A stretch of 64,000 nt of DNA from Candidatus Eisenbacteria bacterium (GTDB lineage Bacteria > Orphanbacterota > Orphanbacteria > Orphanbacterales > Orphanbacteraceae), in assembly GCA_016930695.1 (NCBI GenBank), contig JAFGGD010000013.1, forward strand, positions 1 through 64,000. The letters are read 5' to 3'. Position 1 is the first letter of the stretch. Each line of letters begins with the position of its first letter. Of the stretch, positions 33,363-41,538 are shown piece after piece. Position numbers and translations under genes: made by a program. Below the pieces are notes generated by a model. The model was not told the origin of the DNA. It did not search any database and saw only the letters and a list, made by a program, of their open reading frames with translations.

Positions 33363-36300
33363 GTGCGAAGCGCCTTCCCGACGCCCGCCGTCCGCCCGCG
33401 GATACTTCGGCTCATCCGCGTTTTGCCCGCCCTGCTGATTCTCCTCTCCGGCGAGGGGGAGGCGAAGAAGCCCGTGCCGACGGCGGTGAAGACCGCCGGT
33501 GATCGAGGGGCGCGGGTCCCGGAGTACCGCCTGGAGCAGAGCGGCGATTGGCGCGTCTGGCGCTCGGCTGAAACCGGTCTCGTCCGCCGGGCCTCCCCCG
33601 CGGGGCCGGAGGCAGCCGGTCCGTCTCCCGCGAAAGGAACGTTCGCCGTCGACGCCGCCCGGGCGTTTCTCGATCGGGGGGCGGAAGCGCTCGGGCTCTC
33701 GCCGGTGCTGCGCGAGCTGGAGCCGTGCCTCGTGAAGAGGGGGCTCGCCTCGACGCACGTGACGTACCGCCGCGTCGTGGACGGAGTGCCCGTCGAACCG
33801 GGGCGGGTGGGCGTGCACGTCGACCGGGAGGGGCGGCTTCTCTACGTCGACGGCACCGTGGATCCGCGGATCCCCTCGACGGGGGCCGCCGGAAAGAGCG
33901 CCGCCGCCGTCGATCGGGAGGGAGCGATCCGAATCGCGGTCTCCGGGTCGGACGACCGGGAAGGGCCGGCGCGGGCGGAACTGCTCTATCGAGAAACGGA
34001 CGGGGAACTGCGGCTCTTCTGGCGCGTGCGCTATCTCTCCCGGGATCCGATCGCGGAATGGGAGGTCTGGATCGACGCGGTCCGCGGCGTCGAGATGGAG
34101 CGGATCGACAAGACGGCGCGGGTGACCGGCACCGGCACCGTCTGGAGTCCCAATCCGGTGAACGCGCTTCAGAGGACCGATCTCTACGACATGGACGACG
34201 CGGATCAGGCGGTTTTCGACGACGCCTACCTGACCGTGGATCTTCTCGACCTCGACCCGCCCGTCGGCGGACTCTACCGTCTCTCCGGTCCCTACGTGGT
34301 CATCGGCGACTTCGAGCCGGACTTTTACGGGGACACGATCATTTGGATTCCCGAGGTCGCTCATCCGGACGACTTTCAGACGACCCGTTCCGACAGCCTC
34401 TTCGAGGCGGTGATGGCCTATTACCACATCGACAAGGTGCAGCGTTATCTGCGGCGCATCGGCTATGACGGACAGACGGCGGACAGCCTCGTCGTTTCGC
34501 CGATCTCCGTCGACCCGCACGGCGCCGACGGAGACGACAACTCCCATTACCTGAACATGACGAACCAGCTCGCCTACGGGGACGGGTGCGTGGACGACGC
34601 CGAGGAGGCGGACGTGATCGTCCATGAATACGGCCACGCCATCGAATACAGCCAAGTGCCGAACTGGGGCTATCCGGGCGGCTACATGGGGCCGATGGCG
34701 GAGGGATTCAGTGATTACTGGGCGGAATCCCACGCCGCCCGCTCCGGCGTGACGGTCAATCTCGGCCAGGTCTTCGACTGGGACAAGGGGCCGATGGACG
34801 ACTGCTGGCCCGGAAGGCGGGTGGACAACGATAAAACAGTCGCCGATCTCTATATGCTCGGCGACGTTCCCAATCCGCATCGCTATTACGACAACAGCCT
34901 CATCTGGAGCGGTTCCCTCTGGGACATCCATCAGGCGATCGGCGGCGCCGCGTCGGATTCGATCGTACTCGAGAGCCACTTCTTCCTGAACGGGACTTCC
35001 CCGCTCTCCACATTCGAGGACGGCGCCTTCGGCATGCTCCAGGCGGATCGGGAACTCACCGGTTGGCGCAGCGGCCTCGCCGTTTATGACGCCTTCCGCG
35101 ATCGCGGGATCTTCACGCCGGCGAACACGCCGCAGCCGGCGCTCGTCTCGGCGGCGACGACGGACACCCTCTTCGGCGGCGGAACCCTTTCCTGCACGCT
35201 CACGGTGGACACGGACGTTCCCCTGCGGGCGGCCCGGGTGATTTACGGCGCCGTCGAGGCGGCGGGGGACACGGCCCTTCTCGCCGAGGCGGTCGGCGCT
35301 TCCGGCGTGTGGACCGCCGCCGTCGATCTGGAGGGGGCCGAGTCGTTTCTTTACTTCTATCAGACCGAGGACGCCGCCGGCCGTCTGAAGACTCTACCCG
35401 CCGGCGCGCCGGCCGCATCCTACAAAGTGGTGGTAGGCGTCGACACGTCGCCTCCCGTGATCGAGCACACGCCTCTTACGGACCTTTTCGACAGCGAGTT
35501 GCCTGCGGTCCTCACGGCGAAAATCACCGACAACTTCGGCGTCGACCCGGACTCGGTTTTCGTGAGCTTCTTGTTCGAAAGCGATGCGAATCCCGTCGTC
35601 GTCGCCGATTCCTTCCCGTTGGTCTACCGGGAATCGGATTCCCTCTGGATCGGCGAGTTTCCCTTCCCCGAGGGCGATCAGGGGGAGTTCGAGTATTCGA
35701 TTTACGCAACGGACCTCTCGGCGGCGGCGAACCGGGCCGTCGAACCTCCGACGGGACGGCACGAATTCCATGTGACGTCGGATCGGGAGGCGCCCGTGGT
35801 GATCCACACGCCTCTCGGCGACCGGATGGAGAACGGCGATCCGCCGGCGGTGCAGGCGACCATCACCGACAACGGTTCCCTCGACCCGGACTCTCTCCTT
35901 CTGGAGTACATCTTCACCGGTCTCCGGAAGAACGCCTCCGGTTCGATCGTCATGGAAGCGCGGGGCGGCGGCGTCTACGCCGCGTCATTCCCCGCCTTCC
36001 CCGAATCGGTGGGGACGGTGGAGTACCGGATCCGAGCGGTGGACAGGGCGAACGACAAGAACGGCGTCTACGATCCGGCGACGGGCTATCATCGTTTCGA
36101 GGTCTATCCCGCCTCGGTGCGCGTCGCCGTGCTCGGGCCGATCCCCTTCCGGGACCGCGTCGACTTCTCCCTCTTCCAGACGCAAGAAGGACCGGTCCGT
36201 TTCGAGGTGTACGACGTCGCCGGGCGGCGGGTGCGGACGATTCACGACGGCGTTCTCGACCGCGGCGCCCATTTGCTTTTCTGGGACGGCCGGACGAACG

Positions 36301-36389
36301 ACGGGCGCCGGGCGGCGCAGGGGATCTATCTCTACCGGCTGGAGACGGCCGGAATCGAGGAGAGCGGCCGTATCGTTCACATCCGTTAG
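33363..36389 (+). CDS. Secreted M36/M4-like zinc metalloprotease with FlgD-like C-terminus
   Basis: GTG 33363 follows AGGAGGA by about 7 bases and gives 1008 residues. After the signal peptide comes an FTP-like propeptide region (VTYRRVVDGVPVEPGRVGVH), then the catalytic part with HEYGH near residue 421 and downstream MAEGFSDYWAE supplying the third zinc ligand Glu, the fungalysin/M36 arrangement. Two cadherin- or Ig-like repeats follow (TSPPVIEHTPLTDLFDSELP and REAPVVIHTPLGDRMENGDP). The last 90 residues are a FlgD-type Ig domain (RFEVYDVAGRRVRTIHDG, AAQGIYLYRLE) as found on many secreted FCB proteins, though without the usual NPFNP entry. Likely an extracellular protease. It follows galT by 25 bases. 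Confidence 0.85.
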   Translation: MRSAFPTPAVRPRILRLIRVLPALLILLSGEGEAKKPVPTAVKTAGDRGARVPEYRLEQSGDWRVWRSAETGLVRRASPAGPEAAGPSPAKGTFAVDAARAFLDRGAEALGLSPVLRELEPCLVKRGLASTHVTYRRVVDGVPVEPGRVGVHVDREGRLLYVDGTVDPRIPSTGAAGKSAAAVDREGAIRIAVSGSDDREGPARAELLYRETDGELRLFWRVRYLSRDPIAEWEVWIDAVRGVEMERIDKTARVTGTGTVWSPNPVNALQRTDLYDMDDADQAVFDDAYLTVDLLDLDPPVGGLYRLSGPYVVIGDFEPDFYGDTIIWIPEVAHPDDFQTTRSDSLFEAVMAYYHIDKVQRYLRRIGYDGQTADSLVVSPISVDPHGADGDDNSHYLNMTNQLAYGDGCVDDAEEADVIVHEYGHAIEYSQVPNWGYPGGYMGPMAEGFSDYWAESHAARSGVTVNLGQVFDWDKGPMDDCWPGRRVDNDKTVADLYMLGDVPNPHRYYDNSLIWSGSLWDIHQAIGGAASDSIVLESHFFLNGTSPLSTFEDGAFGMLQADRELTGWRSGLAVYDAFRDRGIFTPANTPQPALVSAATTDTLFGGGTLSCTLTVDTDVPLRAARVIYGAVEAAGDTALLAEAVGASGVWTAAVDLEGAESFLYFYQTEDAAGRLKTLPAGAPAASYKVVVGVDTSPPVIEHTPLTDLFDSELPAVLTAKITDNFGVDPDSVFVSFLFESDANPVVVADSFPLVYRESDSLWIGEFPFPEGDQGEFEYSIYATDLSAAANRAVEPPTGRHEFHVTSDREAPVVIHTPLGDRMENGDPPAVQATITDNGSLDPDSLLLEYIFTGLRKNASGSIVMEARGGGVYAASFPAFPESVGTVEYRIRAVDRANDKNGVYDPATGYHRFEVYPASVRVAVLGPIPFRDRVDFSLFQTQEGPVRFEVYDVAGRRVRTIHDGVLDRGAHLLFWDGRTNDGRRAAQGIYLYRLETAGIEESGRIVHIR

Positions 36390-36429
36390 GCGGCGACCGG
36401 GCGCCGCCCCGCGGCCGTTTATTTCGACC

Positions 36430-37767
36430 ATGAAAGACTCCGCCGACCTACTCGATCGGATCGCCCGTTTCCTCGAACGGCGGCCTTCCGGCGCGGCCTC
36501 CACCGAGATCGCCCTCCGGGTTCTCCGCGTCGCCGACCCGAGCCCCCGGACCGCCGGCCGGGTGGTCGATTCCCTGCTCGAAAAAGATCCCCGCTTCCGG
36601 CGCCTCGGCGTCCAGTTCTGGGCCTTCGCCCCCCCGGAACCCTTCGTCGAAAAGGCTCTCCTCTACGGGGCCTGCCGCGCGTCTCTTTCCGACCCCCGCC
36701 TTCACCGAATCGCGCTTCTCCGCGTCGAGGCGGGGGAGGAGAAGGGGTCGGCGACCTTCGACCGCCGGGCGGGGAGCGCCGCGCCTCTTCCGGAGAGCGC
36801 CCGTCCCCTCGCCGCGAACGCCCGCCTGGTCCTCTTCTCCCGCGCCGCTCCCTTCGCCGTCCGCCGAGACGACGGCCACCCCCTCCTGACCGAACCGGAG
36901 CCGCTCCGTATCCGGCGCCGTCTCGCGCCGCATCTCCCCGCGACGGATCTCCGTTCGCCCGAGCGTCTCGCCGCCCGTCTCGGCCTGGACTGGCGCGAAT
37001 CGGAGGATCCTCTGGACGAGGCGCGGCTCCTCCATCGGATCGTCGAGGAAACGGCGGCATGGCTCGCCGGTGGGGGGGAACGCGGTCCGGCGGGAGGGGA
37101 GATCCCTTTTCTCCGTGAAGGGGGATGGGAGGAGCTGGAGCGGATTCCCGATTCGCCCGGTGTGTACCGGTTGAGCGATGGGGGCGGCCACCTTCTCTAC
37201 GTCGGCAAGTCCCGGTCGCTTCGCGCCCGCGTGGAGAGCTACTTCTCCGGATATGGAAACCTCTCGGAGAGGAAAAGGGCGATGGTGCGCCGCGTGACCC
37301 GCGTCGACGCGATCCCGCTCGGCTCCGAGGCGGAAGCGCTCGTGGAGGAGTGGCGCGCCATCCGTCGTCGTCGCCCGCCTTACAACGAGAAGATCGAGGT
37401 ACGAAGTGAACCCAGCGCCGACCTGGACGGCCGAAACCGCGTTCTCTTTCTTCCCGCCGCCGATCCGAAACGGGTGACGCTTTTCCTCTTTCGGAACGAC
37501 GGCGCAGTCCGCCGCCTCTCGGCGCGGCGAAACCCGATCCGGACCGCCCGGCTGGGAGACGCGCTCCTGAGTTTCTTCGGCGGCCGGGGGGGCGGGCGCG
37601 ACGAGGGCGCCCGCGCTCTCCTCGGCCGGTGGATTCGGGAGAATCGGGAGAGAATCACGCTGCTCGACGCCGACCGCTACGCCGGCGCCGAGGATCTTCT
37701 CCGCGTGGTCGTCGAATGCCTCCGCGACCCCGAACTCACATCCGGGACCGGTTCGGAGAGGATCTGA
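36430..37767 (+). CDS. GIY-YIG nuclease with winged helix and degenerate DnaQ-like exonuclease domain
   Basis: The 445-residue protein has three parts. Residues 1-70 look like a winged helix (LLDRIARFLERRPSGAASTE). Residues about 75-215 follow the outline of a DnaQ/DEDDh exonuclease (RLHRIALLRVEAGE for RIIEIGAVRV; NARLVLFSRAAPFAVR for the VAHNAxFD segment; DEARLLHRIVEETAAWL for the last helix), but the acidic catalytic residues are gone. Residues about 235-320 are a GIY-YIG nuclease as in UvrC/Cho: SPGVYRLSD, HLLYVGKSRSLRARV, Glu in SEAEALVEEW and Asn in PPYNEK. Mycobacterial and other proteins fuse active DnaQ-like and UvrC-N domains; here only the nuclease appears active. Role probably in DNA repair. 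It overlaps the convergent ligase gene by 32 bases. Confidence 0.75.
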   Translation: MKDSADLLDRIARFLERRPSGAASTEIALRVLRVADPSPRTAGRVVDSLLEKDPRFRRLGVQFWAFAPPEPFVEKALLYGACRASLSDPRLHRIALLRVEAGEEKGSATFDRRAGSAAPLPESARPLAANARLVLFSRAAPFAVRRDDGHPLLTEPEPLRIRRRLAPHLPATDLRSPERLAARLGLDWRESEDPLDEARLLHRIVEETAAWLAGGGERGPAGGEIPFLREGGWEELERIPDSPGVYRLSDGGGHLLYVGKSRSLRARVESYFSGYGNLSERKRAMVRRVTRVDAIPLGSEAEALVEEWRAIRRRRPPYNEKIEVRSEPSADLDGRNRVLFLPAADPKRVTLFLFRNDGAVRRLSARRNPIRTARLGDALLSFFGGRGGGRDEGARALLGRWIRENRERITLLDADRYAGAEDLLRVVVECLRDPELTSGTGSERI

Positions 37768-38932
37768 CCGCCGCCGCGCCCGCACCTCCCGCGGCGAGCC
37801 CGAGCCCGATCACCGTGTAGAGCGCCGTCGCCACCTCCGAGTCCCCCCAATTCCATTCAAAGAGTCCGTGCACCAGGAAGGCGATGAGCGCCGCCGCGGC
37901 CCCGTCGGCGAGGGCGGCGCCGAAGCGGTCCTCCGCGCGCGTCGCGGCCCGGCGGAGCGCCGCGAAGAGGCCTGTGGCGAAGAGAGCGAGCGCCGCGAGC
38001 CCCACCGCGCCGGCGGAAACGGCGGTCTGCAGATAGAGGCTGTGAAAATGGGTGATCCTCTCCCGCGCCGCGCCGTCGCGCGAGGCGTCGATCAAGGGGG
38101 TCAGATCGTGAAGGCCCCGGCCGAAGAGCGGCCGTTCCCGGAAGGCGCGCCAACCCGCCTCCCAGAGATAAATCCTTTCACGGTTGAAGTGAAAATCGGG
38201 ATCGAAAGAGGAGAGGAGCCTCTCCCTCGCCGCCGGGTGGAGCAGCATCGTCGCCGCGACCGCCGCCACCGCCGCCGGGAGGAGTCTCGGTCGCCTTCGC
38301 GCCGTGAGCCACGCCGCCCCCGCCGCCCATCCGAACCAAGCGCCCCGCGTGTAGGTGAAGAGGAGAGCCGCCGCGAGAAGGAGGAAAGCCGCGGGGGCGA
38401 GCCCGTGGAGTCGTTCCCGCTCCAGGAGTAGGGCGAGGGGGGGAAGACCGAGAAGGAGAAATACGCCGGAGGTGGTCATGTAGAAGCCGAGCGGGCCATC
38501 CAGACGTGTCGGGTGGTTCCCCGCTCCCCGAGCCTGCTCAATCAGGCCGAGGAGCGCCGCGACGAACGCCGCGAGCAGAAGAAGCTCCGCCGCCGCCCGG
38601 AGATCGCGCCGGTCCCGCACCGCCGCGGCGGGAAGAAAGAGGGCGGAGAGGAGTAGGAGCTTGCGCAGCTCCCGCGCCCCCTCGGCCGCCCTTCCCGAGA
38701 AAAGGAGCGCCAGGAGGAGCGCGCCGATCCACGCGGCGCAGCCCGCCGGGAGGAGCGGCCCGGTCCGATCCGGGGCGAGACGCGCCCGGGCGCGTCGCCG
38801 CGCGTCGCCGGCGAGAAGGGCCGCCGCCGCGCCTAGGGCGAGTCCGATCTGCTGGCCGGCGATACCGAAGGGGAGAAAGGCGAGAAGAACGCCGAGGCCG
38901 GCGAGGGCGAGGGCGCCGCCGATTCGGTTCAT
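37736..38932 (-). CDS. O-antigen ligase/polymerase-like membrane protein (Wzy_C family)
   Basis: The 398-residue product has 10-12 transmembrane helices and a large periplasmic loop. Landmarks include FTYTRGAWFGWAAGAAWL, typical of WaaL/Wzy_C proteins, and HFHSLYLQTAVSAGAVGLAA, which matches the conserved H-x-x-x-L...G..G segment, after the loop. Such proteins join lipid-linked glycans to lipid A core or protein, or polymerise repeat units. ATG 38932 overlaps the upstream glycosyltransferase stop (ATGA). It ends a four-gene operon whose other members are a small TM protein, an HDAC-family deacetylase and a GT4 glycosyltransferase, so an envelope glycan is the probable substrate. Confidence 0.8.
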   Translation of the reverse strand: MNRIGGALALAGLGVLLAFLPFGIAGQQIGLALGAAAALLAGDARRRARARLAPDRTGPLLPAGCAAWIGALLLALLFSGRAAEGARELRKLLLLSALFLPAAAVRDRRDLRAAAELLLLAAFVAALLGLIEQARGAGNHPTRLDGPLGFYMTTSGVFLLLGLPPLALLLERERLHGLAPAAFLLLAAALLFTYTRGAWFGWAAGAAWLTARRRPRLLPAAVAAVAATMLLHPAARERLLSSFDPDFHFNRERIYLWEAGWRAFRERPLFGRGLHDLTPLIDASRDGAARERITHFHSLYLQTAVSAGAVGLAALALFATGLFAALRRAATRAEDRFGAALADGAAAALIAFLVHGLFEWNWGDSEVATALYTVIGLGLAAGGAGAAAVRSSPNRSRM

Positions 38933-40026
38933 CGCTCCGTCAGCGAGAGGTAAACCGCCTCCGCCTTCTCCACCGTGCGGTCCACCCCGAAGCGGGCGAA
39001 CACCTTCTCCCGCCCCCGCTCTCCCATGGCGCGCCGGAGGGCTTCGTCGCCGAGGAGGCCGCGGACGGCGGCGCCGAAAGCGCCGGTGTCGCCGGGCCGG
39101 AAGAGATGGCCGTTCACCCCCTCCTCCACCGCCTCGGCGTTCCCCCCCGCGTCGGTGCAAACCACCGGCAGTCCGAAGGCCATCGCCTCCAGGATGGAGA
39201 GGCTGAATCCCTCGATGGTCGAGGGAAGAACGAAAACGGAGAGAATCGGATAATAGGGGAGGACGTCGTGCCGGAACCCGCCGTAGATCACCCGGTGGGG
39301 GAGGCGGAGGGAGCGCCGGATTTCCTCGAGCCCCTCGTCCCGGTCGATCCCGAGTAGGAGGATCGTCGCCGGCTCCTCCACGAAGGCCATCGCCCGGAGA
39401 AGTTCGTCCTGCCCCTTCCGGCGGGCCATCATGCCGACCACGCGCTCTCCTTCGGCGATTCCCAGATCCTCCCGCGCGGCGCGGACCCGCTCCTGCGGAA
39501 AGTCGCGGTAGCGATCGAGGGGGATCCCGTTGTGGACCACCGCGATCCTTTCCCGGGGGACGCCGCCCCGGACCATTCCCTCGGCGACGCCGCCGCTCAC
39601 GGCGATGATTCTGTCCGTGCAGGCACCGTAGTACCATCCCTGCAGGCGGCCGCCGGAGGAGAGCGGCGCGTTTCTTCTTGTGTGAACCAAACGGAAGCGA
39701 CCCCGAAAGAGGCGCCGAGCCTGGATCGTCAGGTGCCGGTCCAGGGAGGCGTGGGCGTTCACCACGTCGACGCCGAGATCCGTGCAGAGGCGGGCGAGGC
39801 GACGGCTCCGGCCGAGGTGAATCAGGGAACGGCCGAAATCGAATGGAACGACGCGGACCCGCGGGTGTTCGGCGAAGCGTTCCGCCAGGAGCGATTCGGG
39901 CCGCACGCAGAGGAAGAGTGCGTGCCCGCGACCGGAGAGGCCTTCGGTCAGCCAGGTGATGGAGTTGGTGGAGCCGCCGAAGTCCCCCTGATGGGTGATC
40001 TGCAGGATCCGGAGCCGTCCCGTCAT
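38929..40026 (-). CDS. GT4-family glycosyltransferase
   Basis: The 365-residue cytoplasmic enzyme has the GT-B fold of GT4 retaining transferases. The N-lobe starts LRILQITHQGDFGGSTNSIT (glycine-rich acceptor loop), the hinge region contains IIAVSGGVAEGMVRGGVPRE and VVHNGIPLDRYRDFP, and the donor site is STIEGFSLSILEAMAFGLPV with the E-x7-E motif. It overlaps the deacetylase gene upstream and the ligase gene downstream by 4 bases each, so the three are translated as a coupled set. The donor sugar is not determinable. It lacks the membrane module seen in the fusion enzyme at 30001-32037. Confidence 0.9.
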   Translation of the reverse strand: MTGRLRILQITHQGDFGGSTNSITWLTEGLSGRGHALFLCVRPESLLAERFAEHPRVRVVPFDFGRSLIHLGRSRRLARLCTDLGVDVVNAHASLDRHLTIQARRLFRGRFRLVHTRRNAPLSSGGRLQGWYYGACTDRIIAVSGGVAEGMVRGGVPRERIAVVHNGIPLDRYRDFPQERVRAAREDLGIAEGERVVGMMARRKGQDELLRAMAFVEEPATILLLGIDRDEGLEEIRRSLRLPHRVIYGGFRHDVLPYYPILSVFVLPSTIEGFSLSILEAMAFGLPVVCTDAGGNAEAVEEGVNGHLFRPGDTGAFGAAVRGLLGDEALRRAMGERGREKVFARFGVDRTVEKAEAVYLSLTER

Positions 40027-40946
40027 CGTTCTTCATCCCTTTTCGCCCCCCGCCGGGAGGCTCGGATCGCCTCGAGACAGGTGCGCGCGTGGATCGCCAC
40101 CGTGTCCGCCGGGTTCCGGGCGTAGCCGCCGGCGAGGCAGGCCGCCGTCGGGATCCCCGCCGCGGCGAATTCATCGAACACCATCCGGTCCCGCTCGGCG
40201 AGCCCCTTCCGCGTGAGACCGAGGCCGCCGAGACGGTCCTCCGCGAAGGGGTCCGCGCCCGCCACGTAGATCACCAGATCGGGGCGGACCGTCTCCCGGA
40301 GGTCGGGCAGATGGAACCGAAGGAAGGAGAGATACTCCTCGTCATCCGTGCCGTCGTGGAGGCCCACGTCCCGATCGGAACGCTTCTTGGGCGGATAATT
40401 ATCCTCCTGATGGATCGAGAAGGTGTACACCGCCGGGTCGTCCCGGAAGATCGACGCGGTTCCGTTTCCCTGATGGACGTCCGCGTCCACCACGAGCACC
40501 TTTTCCGCCCAACCTTCCCGGAGCGCGATCCTCGCGGCGATCGCCACGTCGTTGAAATAGCAGAACCCCTCGGCGTGGTCCGGAAAGGCGTGGTGGAAAC
40601 CCCCGCCGATGTGGACCGCGGTGCCGCTTTGTCGAGCGAGTCCGGCCGCCAGCGCCGTTCCGGCGGCGGAGAGACGGAACGCGCCGATCACCTCGCCGGT
40701 GACGGGGAGTTCGGAGCGGGCGGTTCGGGGGGTCAGGCGGGCATGCTCCAGATCGTCCAGATAGGCGGGGGTGTGGACGAGGAGGAGGTCCTCCCGGTTC
40801 GGCTCGGCGGGTTCGATGAAATCCTCCGGCCCGCAGGAGCCGTTTTCCAGAAGGGCGAGTCGGACGAGGCGGTACTTCTCCGTCGGGAAAGGGTGGCCGG
40901 CCAGATCCACCTCGTACCGATCGGAATAGACGAATCGAGGGCTCAA
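40023..40946 (-). CDS. Histone-deacetylase-family (AcuC/acetylpolyamine amidohydrolase-like) hydrolase
   Basis: The 307-residue protein carries the zinc-dependent HDAC fold. H118 and H119 in GGGFHHAFPDH form the charge-relay pair, D156 and H158 in VVDADVHQGNGT and D232 in VAGADPF are the zinc ligands, and the glycine-rich LAGGYARN near the C-terminus is present. Bacterial members deacetylate polyamines, acetyl-CoA synthetase or unknown amides. Start TTG 40946 overlaps the upstream stop (TTGA), and the stop overlaps the next start (ATGA), so it is firmly embedded in a glycan operon. That context raises the possibility of an N-acetylated sugar or lipid-linked intermediate as substrate, which is inference. 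Confidence 0.87.
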   Translation of the reverse strand: MSPRFVYSDRYEVDLAGHPFPTEKYRLVRLALLENGSCGPEDFIEPAEPNREDLLLVHTPAYLDDLEHARLTPRTARSELPVTGEVIGAFRLSAAGTALAAGLARQSGTAVHIGGGFHHAFPDHAEGFCYFNDVAIAARIALREGWAEKVLVVDADVHQGNGTASIFRDDPAVYTFSIHQEDNYPPKKRSDRDVGLHDGTDDEEYLSFLRFHLPDLRETVRPDLVIYVAGADPFAEDRLGGLGLTRKGLAERDRMVFDEFAAAGIPTAACLAGGYARNPADTVAIHARTCLEAIRASRRGAKRDEER

Positions 40947-41353
40947 CGCTCCGTCCCGGGTCGTATGTGAAATGTTTCGTCCGGAGCCGCCTGGGAAACG
41001 CCGTCGGGGAAATGCGCGGTCACCCGCCAGCGGTAAACAGAGCCCTCTTCGAGCGGGATTCCCTCCGGTAGAAGGATCGTCGTGTCCCGTGAGACGCCGG
41101 ACCAGATCCGCCCGCCGCCGGACCCGAAGAGGTCGACGGTGAAGCGGGACGCCCCCGCCTGCCGCCGCCAAACCAGTTCCCGAACCGGCCCGTCGACCGG
41201 ACCGACCGGCGAAATGGGGATCCGCACCGTGTCCGTCCGCCCCGCTCCCCCCGTCCGGAGAAAGAAGAGCAAGAGCAGGAGAATCCCCCCTCCCGCCAAT
41301 ATGGGCGGCAGCGTGGTCCTCGCCCGGGAACGGCCTTTCTTCTCTCGGCTCAT
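40943..41353 (-). CDS. Small single-pass membrane protein with Fn3-like periplasmic domain
   Basis: From ATG 41353 the product is 136 residues: a basic N-terminus, one transmembrane helix (LPPILAGGGILLLLLFFL) and a periplasmic Fn3-like domain with SPVGPVDGPVRELVWRR, SRDTTILLPEGIPLEEGSVY and RWRVTA. This Trp-rich pattern is common in membrane-anchored regulators of related phyla. A longer in-frame start at 41392 lies inside the predicted promoter -35 and is rejected. The promoter (41392-41364) would start transcription only about 4 bases before the ATG, so the mRNA may be leaderless. First gene of the deacetylase-GT4-ligase operon. No enzymatic motif is visible. Confidence 0.65.
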   Translation of the reverse strand: MSREKKGRSRARTTLPPILAGGGILLLLLFFLRTGGAGRTDTVRIPISPVGPVDGPVRELVWRRQAGASRFTVDLFGSGGGRIWSGVSRDTTILLPEGIPLEEGSVYRWRVTAHFPDGVSQAAPDETFHIRPGTER

Positions 41354-41363
41354 CGCGGAGCCG

Positions 41364-41392
41364 AGGGTACGACGGGGAAAAGGGCTCGTCAA
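41364..41392 (-). promoter_or_regulatory. Sigma-70 promoter of the deacetylase/glycan operon
   Basis: Minus strand TTGACG (41392-41387), 17-bp spacer, TACCCT (41369-41364). Predicted start near 41357, almost at the ATG of the first gene. Confidence 0.65.
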
Positions 41393-41449
41393 GCCGCCCG
41401 GGCGCGCGAAAGGGGAATCCGGGGCCGCGGAAAAGGGAGCACAATCCTC

Positions 41450-41455
41450 TATAAT
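41450..41455 (+). promoter_or_regulatory. Isolated -10-like TATAAT upstream of the large secreted protein
   Basis: TATAAT lies in an AT-rich patch about 85 bases ahead of the ATG at 41539. No good -35 is seen 17 bp upstream. A second motif TAGATTTG (41462-41469) resembles the Bacteroidetes -7 element but also lacks a partner. Confidence 0.35.
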
Positions 41456-41538
41456 TTAATGTAGATTTGTGATATCCTATACGGACTTACAGACTTGGGC
41501 CATTCCAGACTTTTCAATTCAACTCGCAGGAGGTCGTC

